A stretch of DNA of 64,000 nucleotides, taken from assembly GCF_964204645.1 (NCBI RefSeq), contig NC_134027.1, forward strand, positions 22,370,485-22,434,484, given 5' to 3'. The notes under the pieces are model-generated. The model did no database searches. It saw only the letters and a list, made by a program, of their open reading frames with translations, and was not told where the DNA came from. The DNA comes from Tubulanus polymorphus (Eukaryota > Nemertea > Palaeonemertea > Tubulaniformes > Tubulanidae). A program made the translations under genes and the position numbers. Positions 10,908 through 22,761 of this stretch are shown piece by piece; position 1 is the stretch's first letter, and each line of letters opens with the position of its first letter.

Positions 10908-12942
10908 ATCCTTCGAATTGATTTGAGTTGTGAATGTCGTGTGAGCGCAGCCACATTCTTGAGTGCCGTATTAATGCCGGACGATGAATACGATTTACTC
11001 CCGAGGTTTTTATCTCGATTGTTAAGTTTATATTACATCGCTATCGTTTTGACTTTGTGTTTACATCATATGACATAAAAAAGCCTGCGTCTATTAAAAA
11101 TCATATATCAAAGCAATAAAGGATGCATGTTTTCAACTTACCGTATCGGAGGCAATCTCCATCGAGGTCCTGACACTAAAATTTTAATAGAAAAAGAAAA
11201 GAAATCGTAAGAATATACACTTCTGTGTGGGGTACCACTAACCAGCCGATCTGGCGATACGACCAATGGTACGACGGTATGGCGGTACAGGTCATTTTCG
11301 ATCAATCTACAACTGTATTTCAAGGTTGCAGATCATAAATGATACCACGCGGATGCTATGCTGCTTGGTATAGCTGTTATCAATTATCAATTTTCTGAAG
11401 AGATAAGGTAGTTTGATATGAAATGTAAAATAAATTCATTTGTTTGTATTCATTGATAACTGATTTTTCTGAGAAAAGTTCATTTGGATTTTTCAACTGA
11501 ATTGTATAAATTGAACACAGAGGACCGAGTTACTACTAGCGAACCTGGTGGATCCTCACTTGCCAGTAGAGACATCACTCGTAGCTCTGTCGACACATCG
11601 TTGAAGATAGTCTTTTAACCTACATCGCGATCTTGACGTTAAAACTCCAATTTTGGACGAGGCATTTACGTACATTCACCTCAATTAGTAATGACAATAA
11701 TATTACAAGTGCAACGACTCTTAAACGATTTTTAGATGAAATGGTTTTAACGTATCGACCGACCATCAACGTTCAGCGTTACTGGTTAATAAATAATGAG
11801 AAAACTAATGTTCTAGTTTAAAGCTTTCTCGCATATTGGGGAAAATGTATGCATAGTGAGACCGATGAACCGTCCGACCGACATAGATGATGAATTTCAT
11901 CTATCGGGTTCATTTTACACACCGTTTTGAGAAAAAGCTCATTGTACCGTGCCAATATCTTTAAGTAAACAATTTTGTCCTATTTAGAATGGTTTGCAAT
12001 GTTTCAGAGACGTTTAACTGGATGTACACTGGATGTAAAAATACACAACGTTTTTCAAAAAGCAGTTCCAAACGCATAAGATATGTAATATATGGTAGGA
12101 GATTCGGGCCGTGTGAAAAAAAATCGCTTGATTGCAACCTTTTTTTGATCAACGCCTATAATTCGTTTCATTGTGGGATATAACGATTATTGCCACGTTA
12201 GGATGAAAAACTAACCAAAACCAATTGGATAAAACGAAGAAAACTCGTTGCACGATGAAACTAAATTGGTCGTTTCATTGCTGCGTTAAAACGAAAAGGA
12301 ACGGGATAAACTCTTTTTATCACGCTCTCCTTTTATTGCGCTAGTTTTTCGTCTGTTAACGTGGTAATAATTCAACATTTCATCACGCGTTTAGGCTTTG
12401 GTAGAAAAAATTGCAAGGTGTGTAATATTTTTACATGGCCCGAATCGGCCACTATATAATGTATGCAATATGTATTCACGCGTATATGGTTCTCACGACC
12501 CCGAGACCACATCAGAAGTAAGTTTCTGTACGCTTAAAAAGTTATTACTTAATCGATGGGGGTCTTATCAATCAGTTGTAATCGAAATTGGTAAGTCACA
12601 TTCAATGAAAACGTGTCTGTGAAATAAGCTCTACTTTGCACCAACCTTGTATCTAAATGCTGTCCCATTTCTCTGCCTGAACGTCGGGCCAGTTGGTAAC
12701 TTGTCACTCAATTCGCAAACGCTGGAATCTCCTTGATAATTGAACGATTTGCATTTAGTATCCAGTGAACACGCGGCGCTGCAACTGATCAAAGAGGCTG
12801 AATTCTTATCAATAGACAGATACGGTCCATCTATCGAGTAATCGTTTCCTCTTGTCGCTACTTCGGCGAAATATACCGAGCCCGTTTCGAAACATTCGCA
12901 GATTTTCAGCAAAAATGTAAAATATACAAATTTCAATTGCAT
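9636..12942 (-). CDS. Secreted PAN plus GON-like domain gene, copy B, three exons visible
   Basis: Exons in order on the minus strand are 12,942-12,646 (signal peptide and PAN/Apple module, ends phase 0), 11,175-11,142 (34-nt micro-exon, CQDLDGDCLRY, phase 0 to 1) and 9,898-9,636 (enters in phase 1 after TTTACAG, leaves in phase 0 at GAG|GTATTT). The last exon encodes a run resembling the first half of the GON domain known from ADAMTS9/20: CTDVLINGN, then FDIFCHGMTS, PKEFLPLPAG and YGIYRVWGEWCYVNF. The product would be an extracellular adhesion or matrix protein. The C-terminal half of the GON domain was not found; without another exon the frame reads on to a stop at 9,606. Phase agreement supports the model, but the micro-exon is by-eye only. 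Confidence 0.6.
10239..10684. mobile_element. Degenerate foldback MITE in the spacer
   Basis: Shares sequence and inverted structure with the better-preserved foldback element at 44,733-45,231: a CTGTCTGTCACAC end, then CCGTAATTTCG, then AGTTTACTCAGCATACGCTCG near the turn. The right arm returns as a partial reverse complement. It has no coding capacity. It lies inside the unique spacer, close to the palindrome centre. Confidence 0.7.
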
Positions 12943-13639
12943 TTTAGCAGTTTCGGTTATTAGATGATGCCGGGATGAACTAACGAGTTCTGACTACGGA
13001 ACATCACAAGGCATTTATTGGTGAATAAGTCAATAGGCAGGTGAAGTACAATGGCGCGTTTAAATGGATTTTTCCCCCGGTTTGGCATCTCTATAAGGTG
13101 AAGGTGGAATACGATATCAGTCCAATAGCTATATTCGAAAACCGACTAAATGTGTTGCAGAGCGTATTTCGAGCTTCCGTCTCGATACCAACTTCTGCCA
13201 GTTTGCCGCATTCTACAAGACATCACAACATAGCAATTTGTTCTATAAAATGAGATGATAAGGGAGACTAACAGAAACAAATCTAGACTTATAAAAAATA
13301 GCAAATCCCCCAACTCAGATTACGACACACTCGGCCAAGTTTCAAAAAGAAAAAACATACTAAGCATGTAAGCTTATCGATGGCAAAATCATTCACTGGT
13401 TGATGGTGGCCATTAATCGGTAGAACTGCGAATTTGCACGGATCCAATTTTATTTTGTGTATGAAATTAATTGAAATGCATCGAACTTAAAATCAAGCAG
13501 AAACTGAAAACTATTAAGAAAATAAGCATTCAAAATCAAAATATTCATATCTTTCGAATGAACTTCCAACAAAATACAGTTAAAGTTACAGTGGCGTATC
13601 AGATATCATGCAAATGATATATCAGATACGTACGTAAGA

Positions 13640-13644
<5 letters not shown>

Positions 13645-13718
<74 letters not shown>
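13645..13718. repeat. (AT)n microsatellite, copy B
   Basis: Mirror of the 74-bp run in arm A, same length. Confidence 0.95.
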
Positions 13719-13721
<3 letters not shown>

Positions 13722-16316
13722 AAATGTGAATGTAACTTAAATTACTTAATAACTTACTTTAATAACTTAAATTGAATATAAACATTCATTGCACAAGAAT
13801 TCATTGTAAATGGTGAAATGTGTTTTAGTAAAACATCTGAACAGGTCGCAAAATGTTCGGCTCTATACAGAGAATGTTCGGCTCTATACAGAAAATACGC
13901 ATGAGAAAAAATAGGTGGCATCAGGTCATTATCTAATCACTGTAAATACACGGGCCAGTACCTAGGAGTTCTCAAAGGCAGTTGTTTCTGAGTTCAGTTG
14001 ATACGTACCTGTTGGGGGGGGGGGGAGGGCTTTCAGATTGAAATCCGTAGAAGTATGGTAACTACAATTGACACACTCAGGTATATCCATTCGATAGATA
14101 TGTTTAGATTGAATAACTTATTCAGATCGAATAAGATTATAGAGACTTTAAGCATATTTGGGGAACAAATAATTTGATATCCCACTATACAATACAGTTT
14201 AGTTTCTATCAACATTTTGTTTCTTGGTTGCTTTTTCGGTACTTGGTGGTGTCTGTGTTAGTGAGCGATCCTTCCGTTTATTCGTGACGGGAGTACTGAA
14301 GACTTCAGCTTGACTATCAAATAGAATGTTGTAGAAGTGTGATACGAGTGCAGATTTCCCGAGTTCGTTTAAGTGAATGCCATTCTTGTCACTAGGTCAT
14401 TACCTAATCACGGTAAATACCTAATCACGGGCCAGTACCTAGGAGTTCTCAAAGGCAGTTGTTTCTGAGTTCAATTTATACGTATACCGGTTGGGGGGGG
14501 GGGGGGGGCTTTCAATATTTGGTAAAAATAAACAGTATGGGGACCGGGATAGAGGAAAAAGCCTTGTGTCCTAGTCTAAACCCTTTTTGGTTAATTCGAT
14601 TTCAAAAATGCGTTTCTCTTGGCTAGGTCGATGTGGAGTTTGTCTGCTTCAAGTCATTCCAACTGATGATTGCGGTTCGTCAACAGCCGAAATGTTGTGG
14701 TCATGTTTTTAATAAATTTTGTCGATAGAAATTCGATTGCGGGGCTCCATCCATTTACAGTTGAAACGGATTGGTGTAGTTAATAAAATGTGTTTCTTCT
14801 TCGCCGCACGGTTCCACTCAGTAACTAAACCATCTCGCCAAAATGGGGAATCCGGAAACGACAAGTTTATCAGGTGATCGATTGAAGGGTTAACTTCAAG
14901 GCATCCGGTCGTCTCTATATTTGTAGTTGGCCCAGTCAGGTTTGGGCATGAGTCAATAGTTTAATGTGTATATGGGTAGTGTGCGGACGATAAGGCACAC
15001 TAGATAATATATTAATTATAATTAATTATTATTATATCGAGAAAATCAATTTTCTCTCATGTCCCAAGGACGTATCCGTACGTATGTGACGATCAGAATG
15101 AATTTGCTGATTTCGTTCCATCCACAATTTGAAGGCCTAGCTGGCTTTCGTTGGAATAATCAATGGGGAAAAGCCAATTTTTTTATTCACTGTCTGTTGA
15201 ATTTGCATATTCAAATTAAGTTCGGCGCTAACAAGAGTCTTTGTTTTCATGTTCGTATTGCGCATGAGCGCGATGCACGTGGTTATCTTTACATTAGACG
15301 TCTTTGGCAGATTGCGAAACCCCGCAATCCAATTATGTTGTTATACGGAGAAGTTTAAGGGTCGTTTCTTACCTCTCTGTGGGCCTATATTATAGATAAA
15401 TGAAAGGGGGCGCATTGGATCATAGGTAAAACAGTTGCATCATGGGTAACTAAGATGGCGCGAACCCGGTGAATTTTTTATCGTAGATTACGGTAAAATT
15501 TATCACGTCAGCAAGGTCAAAACCCATTATATAAGAAAAGTGCCTGTGGCTCAATCTAATGTACATGTTGTCAAGGTGCCAAATAGTGTATCTTGGTTCG
15601 ATAACAAATTGTCTTGTTAAGATTTGTAAAGACAAACTTTATCTGTGCGTTGTTTGGGTTTTGTCGATTTCGAATAAGAGCTTTTGTAGATTCAACGTCG
15701 ACGTATGGAGCCTATACACATTCTGTAGTGAAAAGTATGGTGCCTGAACAGGGCCGTGAAAATATTTCCTGACAAAAAATGGAAAAACTTTTCGTCCCGA
15801 CAAAAAATTTTGTCCAGTGAAAACAATTTTGTTTCGAACAAATGTTTGAATGAAAATAATTCTGTTCGGTTTAAAAACTTTTTACAATATACTTGTTCGA
15901 ACGGAAAACTTAACATTCTGGCGAGAGAATGAAAACGATTCTGTTCGATCGAACAATTGTTCGAACTAAAAACATTTCGTATGGATAAGAAAAAGAACGA
16001 AAACAGCTTTGTCCTAATGAGTTTTTTCAAATTGGTTCTATCAAATGAGATTTTATTGGTTGGAACGAAAAAATATTTTGTTTCGACGAAAAATTTCGAG
16101 CGAAAGGTTTTTTGAACAAAAAAGATCTTTTTCTCGGGATCCGCAATAACTTAAGTCATTAGGAATTAATTCCTCATTTTTGCTAATAGAATATCGTTAA
16201 TAATTATGATTGATCATTGGAAGTCAGAACCAGTTAATCACTAATACATTTATTTTAATAAATCTGATTCCTCCTTTATAGTGAACTTAGCTTTAACCTA
16301 GTAGAGGCTACTAGCC
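13719..16316. other. Non-coding, repeat-rich part of arm B
   Basis: Mirror of 3,380-5,965. The G run at 14,493-14,508 is 16 bases against 9 in arm A, and a 4-bp indel lies near 14,321. No supported gene. Confidence 0.6.
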
Positions 16317-17286
16317 TACGTAGGCCTATGAGGAGAGAATCCCACAATGATAATAAAAAGTCCGAAAATGAAACTTCGAGATAGTTTTCGACTATATCCT
16401 AATAGTCATCTTCAGGAATAATGAGATACTACAGAAATTATGAGATATATATACAATCCAGAGACAAAGAGACTAAAGGAAAATTAACGTAGAAACAGTT
16501 ACACGCTAAAATAGATTAAAGGGAAGCAAACTAAGGGGTAATTATAAACAACAATAGTGACTATAAATATAAATGAAACTTAAAGTCAGTAGTAAAAAGA
16601 AAGACAAACTAGGGGGCACTTAAATTAAAACAAAGGTGAATACAAGTTAAGTCAGAGACGAAATTGATGAGAGAACAAATAACAAATAATCAAAGGGGAA
16701 ATCAAGTGTTGAGTTTAACCAGTTTACAGAGGAATTTTGATCTTAGTTTATTATGGGGTGAAAAACAATTGTTAAGGTTTACAACGTTGTTCGAATTTTC
16801 AATAATTAATGCAGATTCCAAAATATGTCTTCTAGTTTTATCGCTGCAAGGGTAAATTAATTCAGCATTAGCAAAATCAAAATTGTGTGAAGTCTGAAAA
16901 ACATGACTAGCAACTCCGCTTTCAGGTTTAAAGTTTTTTACATCTAATTTATGCTCTTTTATGCGTTGATTAAGATTCCGACCTGTTTCTCCTATATATA
17001 CTTTGTCGCAAACTTTACAAGGTATTTTATAAATTCCACAGTTTAGGGATTCGGTTTTCGGTTTGTTATTAATCAATATGTTACTAAGTTTATTATTGTA
17101 TTTAAAGATAAGTTGTTTATTTAGTGACCGAAGAGAAACTTTAGAATTCTCGAGGAAAGGTACATACGGTACAATGATAGGCTGTTTATCGGTAGCCAAC
17201 GTAGGAGTTCTAAGGTTGTTATTTCTAAAATGCGTAGTACGAGCTTTAAGTAGAGCCTTTTTCAATAGGAAATACGTAGGCCTATG
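16317..17286 (-). mobile_element. 5'-truncated Penelope-like element, copy in arm B
   Basis: Mirror of the arm A element, with both 14-bp target-site duplications kept. Its GIY-YIG endonuclease frame is 16,702-17,265 on the minus strand and translates identically. The element was therefore copied with the arm rather than inserted twice. Confidence 0.85.
16702..17265 (-). pseudogene. Penelope-like element GIY-YIG endonuclease fragment (copy B)
   Basis: Identical 187-residue frame to the arm A copy: GIY-YIG nuclease core with the CxxC pair, no reverse transcriptase upstream, no native start codon. Confidence 0.85.
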
Positions 17287-18983
17287 TATATGCGTATGCC
17301 TAACATCCGGACGGATTGGGTCTCAGGCCTATTGAATTTCAACCCTCCTAAACATTTTATTCCTACACCTTATTTAACAGGGATAGGTCTCTGGGATATT
17401 CAATTCGTAACATCGATTTTATTTTCGGATTATGAAGAAAGAAATCTTTTGTACATCGCAGCAATGTTGCCAGATTTTTTTTTGCAAATTTTGTTTTGGA
17501 GTTCAATCCATGAGTCCGTTAATCATCACAAAAATTACATGTGTTTGTTTGAGACAGTAAAGCTCACTACCGGTAGACCTAAAGGTCACGTACCCCCGCG
17601 GCGAACACTTACTCCGATTATAAGCGTGAGTCCAGCTTACGGATGAGAGTGTGTCATATACCTGTATTTAGTAAATATCCCGTGGATTTGGAAAAGCTCG
17701 GTGTGTACGGTAGGAAAAGTAGAATACTGATGCATGTTTGACGCCCGGGGCCAAATCACTGTAGTAATAAATTCATTTATTTTGATACATCGTCAACACT
17801 ACAGCTTTTCTCTGCTGTATCTGTTCGGCCTGTTTAGTTTGGTCGTTTAGTTTAGGCCCACGACTCGCCGGGACTTAAATGATTTACCTTAGTAAATATC
17901 CGGTAAATTTTGTATAGGGAAATAGAATATTGTAAAACTAACTGTTTGAAGCCCACAGGCAAATCACTGGGAGTAATAAATTTATTTGTACTTGATTTGA
18001 TTCTTATGGCGAGGAAAACTCGCAGCAGATCCGCGGAACGACGACGTAAAGACACACGTTGATTATCGATCTTTACAGCTCAATAGTGCTTATAATATTT
18101 ATAATATTCAGAGTAGTTAATATCATGGTGATCGGTAAAGTGTACCGATGAAAAAAATGGGTAATTGTTAAGATTACTGCTCGAAGACCGCAACTGAATG
18201 TGAAGGCTTGCGGCAATAAATTTGTTTATTTACACTTGAATTGATAATCGAAGTGAGGGCCAGCCGGCGGATGATTTCGGGATGACGACTCTAAAAAACA
18301 TGTCGCCTCAATGAATGGGGCTCAATTTTCGATGTTTACAGTGCTATTGTAACGTTGATTCATCAAAATACCTAAGCAGTATCTGTAGATCGAAGTGAGC
18401 TAAATTAAATAAAACTGATTGTATCGGAAAGCGCCCTTAGGTAAGAAAGCCTTTGCGGTTTTGACGTCAATTGTCAAATAATAATAATAAACACGCGAAT
18501 ATCAATAGGGTTTTCTGTGATGTAACGGAAAACCCTAATTATTTAGGGCTTAGCCGTGCATGACTCTTTTGCATTTCAAAATTTCATCCTCGAGCGAACA
18601 CCCAGGTCATACCCCCTTACCCCTTACCCCTTACCTCCCAATTTTTTTGTTCAACAATAATGAACAACTAATCTTAAACCTACGGTAACACGTTTTTGGG
18701 ACACCCTGTTTATTTTTTATTGAGCTATCTGTAGTGTTAGCTAATGGTGTTTGTGGTATGCCGCCCTCTAGTGAAGGTTTCAATAAAATCAGTTTCTTAA
18801 CATTGCAACTATAATTAGTTCTTGTGAAGTTCATTTCATCCTGGCGATCGACCATTATTGTTGAAATTGGTTCCTCGGAGACTTTTAAAGATTAGAAGAT
18901 GCATAGTACCGTAGTAAAGAATAATCATGAATATTGCAGAGGGGTTTTCTGCAAAATAGCAAATAACCCTAATGAACATCAAA
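17287..18983. other. Non-coding part of arm B
   Basis: Mirror of 713-2,409. Repeats and MITE fragments, no supported gene. Confidence 0.6.
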
Positions 18984-19967
18984 CTATGTACTTCGATAGC
19001 GCAACGACTTCATTTCTTGTTGAAAGTTTTTACTGTACACATAATAAAATATACCGTTCACAGACGAATTTAGGGCTTGAAAAATTTCATTCAAAAGTAA
19101 AACCGGCCAGATGACAGCCCATGAAAAGTATCTGATCAGAATATTGAATGCCATTTCTGGAAAAACAGACACCATGAATAAGGCGGATGCAACAAATACC
19201 ATTTTGTTGCCGGTTCCCTCTTGTTTAGTTTGTTTAGTCGAGTCGGCGCCGATCAGTTGTTTCCTATTTTTAGCGTGAATTCGTAGTTGAATTATCATAA
19301 TCGTATTCAGTAGTGGGATAAGAGCGAACGGTAAATACGTCGTGGATATGTTTTCTAACAAATACGAATACGTGGGGGCACTGGAAACTATTTTTGCATC
19401 GCGGATAGACAAGCCGTAAGTACATGTCGTGTTGACGTACGCAATAATTCGATCCTGCGCGCGGTAAGAAATCAAGCCAGTCCACATGATTACACAAACC
19501 GCAGAAAGTATATAACAATGTTTTAACTTCCAATATCGTTTAGCTTTGAGCGGAAAACAAATGTTAAATGCTCGATCTAACGTCACTAAAAGCGTCAGGC
19601 CGTTCCTAACGTAAGAACCCCATTTTGAGATTACGTTACCCGCTATATAAAGCTCAGGGGCTCCCAAACCCACGTCTAAATACAGTCCGGTCTTTCCGTG
19701 GCGAATAAGCTTCAAAACCCAAACGAAATGGTTGTAAATAATGGCGGCGATGCAACAGACAATGTCAAAAATGGCCAGTAACAACAAGACAAAATGCGAA
19801 GTCGCGAGGCTATTCCTTTTATGCAGCCGATAAAGCACGATTATAGTAACTGAGTTGGAAACAAGACCAAACCAACCAATCGGTCCTATGACAGTTACTG
19901 CGATAATATTCCAAATGACGCGATCGCGGGGGAAACATTTCAGCACAACTGAAGCGTTTAACATCAC
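18984..19967 (-). CDS. FMRFamide-receptor-like GPCR, copy B, complete and intronless
   Basis: 327 residues in one exon. TM1 holds GLVSN (Asn 1.50), TM2 LAIFD (Asp 2.50), the end of TM3 LDRAFNICFPL, TM4 a tryptophan, TM5 FALIPLLN, TM6 FMVSVFPEM and TM7 NSSVNGIFYY. The short N-terminus carries an N-glycosylation site (NAS). The start is the first of two Met codons (MMLNAS); the second cannot be excluded. The cysteine usual at the top of TM3 (25 residues before the DRA arginine) is absent. The TM7 form and the FPLK after DRA resemble invertebrate FMRFamide/myosuppressin-type receptors. By eye, copy C shows about 18 substitutions and the 47,055 paralogue many more. Confidence 0.92.
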   Translation of the reverse strand: MMLNASVVLKCFPRDRVIWNIIAVTVIGPIGWFGLVSNSVTIIVLYRLHKRNSLATSHFVLLLLAIFDIVCCIAAIIYNHFVWVLKLIRHGKTGLYLDVGLGAPELYIAGNVISKWGSYVRNGLTLLVTLDRAFNICFPLKAKRYWKLKHCYILSAVCVIMWTGLISYRAQDRIIAYVNTTCTYGLSIRDAKIVSSAPTYSYLLENISTTYLPFALIPLLNTIMIIQLRIHAKNRKQLIGADSTKQTKQEGTGNKMVFVASALFMVSVFPEMAFNILIRYFSWAVIWPVLLLNEIFQALNSSVNGIFYYVYSKNFQQEMKSLRYRST

Positions 19968-20363
19968 TGACGAGTGCGCGATGCTGGAACACGTCTATGA
20001 TACTCGAAAAGAATTTGATTATAGAGTGTTGAAAATTATATACTAGTACAAGAGAAAGCGTATGCAATATATACTTCCAGAATGATCCTCTATTTCAGAG
20101 TTTGTTGAGCCCTGAGATAATGGCGTTTCAATTGATAGGGGCTGCATTTTAGAATCTTGCCAAAAAGCATAGCGAATTTCACATGAAGAAATTCTAAATC
20201 CGGTTCGATAGGATATGATGTTATCAATTTCATATAGATTGTGAGCAAGTTCCACAGTTGTATAAGTTTAGTCAATGATTTTACTATGTATTCACGGGTT
20301 CAATTTGTCTCTGAATTCACTTTACTTCCATGTTGCTTGGGTTTAATCTAATTCTGCATCCAG
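19968..20363. other. GPCR upstream region of copy B, up to the B/D junction
   Basis: Also found at 25,890-26,370 (piece E) and 33,950-34,400 (copy C). It probably carries the GPCR promoter; no element is clear enough to call. Homology of this type ends near 20,362, where copy D starts. Confidence 0.6.
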
Positions 20364-22761
20364 TCATGCATGCCCAAGCCCTAAATGATTAATTCTTAAA
20401 GTTGGGTAACACATTTGCTGAGACACCCTGTATGAGTTCGAGGATTCTAATCAAAGTCCAACAGCTCCGATCCGATGCTGAGACACCATTTTGTATTCAG
20501 TCAGTGGAGCAAGAATGGGGTGGCTCCACAAATACAAATCAATGTAAATCATTTGAAACTTCATTGGTTATTTTGTTTACAAATACGCATCAGATTGCAT
20601 CTACTAGATTTCTAGCCACGGAAAAGTCGGATTGCTAATGGCTTTTTAATTAAGCAAACGGCAATGTGTTTTTACTCTTAATCGCTATATAGTCTTCCCC
20701 GTTTCCTGTTTTAGTTCAATTAATTCTGTATTGAGTCAATAAAATCCGAGAGTCATCTATTGCAACAATGAAACGTTTTATCATTGAAATCAACGTAAAA
20801 CCTTAGCTGTCGGATGAAATATCCTCCGTTACTTTATCAACGACAAAATGGATAGATGACAACACCAACTCGATTGTTCAACTAACTTTTCCTTTTTTTC
20901 GATTTTCTTATAGGATCATGAGAAGTATTTTCAAAAAACAATGGTTTTCCTTGGATAGCCTACAGAAGGTGTCACGGTGACAATATATTCTTCATATTTC
21001 GATGAGAATGCTGACGAACTGCGACCTGCTGGCTGGCTATAATGATATATAATCCATATTCAAGCTTCGCTAGACGAATACATTCATTTTTACAAGGAAC
21101 GCTGTAAAACCCGGGCAGTTATCAATACAATATTATCATCCATAAAGCCTTTCCAAGCCTGTACAAATCATTCTATAGCATTCAAAAACATATACGAATT
21201 ACTCTAGACTGCCTGGGAGACGAACCGAGGGGTCAATCAAAAAAAAAGACTTGAAATCTGCAAAAGCCGAAAATACAGTTCTAATGTTCAATATGCGCCC
21301 CACCTCATAGAGAAGGCAAACCGGGGGGAAATCCATTCTAGCATGCCAATATACTGCACCTGCCTCTGTTGACTTATTCACTAAAAAATGTCTCGTGTTT
21401 TTCGATCGAAATTTAATTCTTATGACGAAATTATTTTCACTCACGAATATTTTTCTACGGAAATTTTTATGACGATTTCATTTTTTTTGTCAGGAAATAT
21501 TTTCACGGCCCTTATCAGCCACCTTTCTTTTCACTACAGAATGTGTATAGGCTCCATACGTCGACGTTGAATCTACAAAAGCTCTTATTCGAAATCGAAA
21601 AAGCATGAACAACGCACAGAAAAAGTTTGTATTTACAAATCTTAACAAGACAATTTATTATCTATACAAGATAAACTATTTGGCATCTTCACAACATGTA
21701 CATTAGATTGAGCCTCAGGCACTTGTCTTTCTAGTCGTCACATACGTACGGAAGCGTCCTTGGGACATCAGAGAAAATTTATTATTTCTTGGTATATTAT
21801 CTTGTGTGCGCTATCGTTCGCACACTACCCATATACACATTAAACTATTGACTCTACAAAGTTGATGAGATGCCCAAACCTCAATGGCCCAACTACAAAT
21901 ATAGAGACGACCGGATGCCTTGAAGTTAACCCTTCAATCGATCACCTGATAATATTGTCGTTTCCGGATTCCCCATTTTGGCGAGATGGTTTAGTTACTG
22001 AGTGGAACCGTGCGGTGAAGAAGAAACACATTTTATTAACTACACCAATCCGTTTCAACTGTAAATGGATGGAGCCCCACAATCGAATTTCTATCGACAA
22101 AATTTATTAAAAACACGACCACAACATTTCGGCTGTTGACGAACCGATATCATCAGTTGGAATGACTTGAAGCAGACAAACTCCACATCGACCTAGCCAA
22201 GAGAAACGCATTTTTGAAATAGAATTAACCAAAAAGGGTTTAGACTGACCACAAGGCTTTTTCCTCAATCCCGCTCCCCCGTACTGTTTATTTTTACCAA
22301 ATATTGAGAACCCCCCCCCCCCCCAAACAGGTACGTAACAATTGAACTCAGAAACAACTGCCTTTGAGAACTGCTAGGTACTGGCCCGTGTATTTACCGT
22401 GATTAGATAATGACCTGATGCCGCCTATTTTTTCCTCATGCATATTCTCTGTAAAGGACCGTACATTTTGCGACCTGTTCAAATGTTTTACTAAAACACA
22501 TTTCACCATTTACAATGAATTCTTGTGTAATGAATGGTTATATTCAATTTACGTAGTTATATTCATATTTCGCACGATATAGATTTTCATAAATTGAGTA
22601 AATTGCAATGGATCATCTTCATTCGCTGCAAATAATAAATCTAACAAATTAATTGTAGTTACGTGTTGAATTGTTGATTCGTTTTCCAATACGCGAGAAG
22701 ACACGCTCGGTGCAGTAAACTCTCAGACAATCAGTACATTCTGATTTGTACCTCATGAATC

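Larger units (their letters stand above)
10908..19695 (-). repeat. Inverted-repeat arm B (cassette copy B)
   Basis: Partner of arm A in opposite orientation. The homologous cassette continues past 19,695 to about 20,362, which in copy A lies outside the window. Near-identity over 8.8 kb implies recent duplication, ongoing gene conversion, or an assembly artefact. The unique 2.1-kb spacer and the non-homopolymer indel argue mildly against a simple fold-back read artefact. Confidence 0.95.

Noticed and set aside
21862-22110. 82-residue frame, also 30,430-30,672
   Set aside because: Conserved across copies, but absent as an intact frame in A/B and inside the repeat with the CTGATGA motif; probably repeat sequence rather than a gene.
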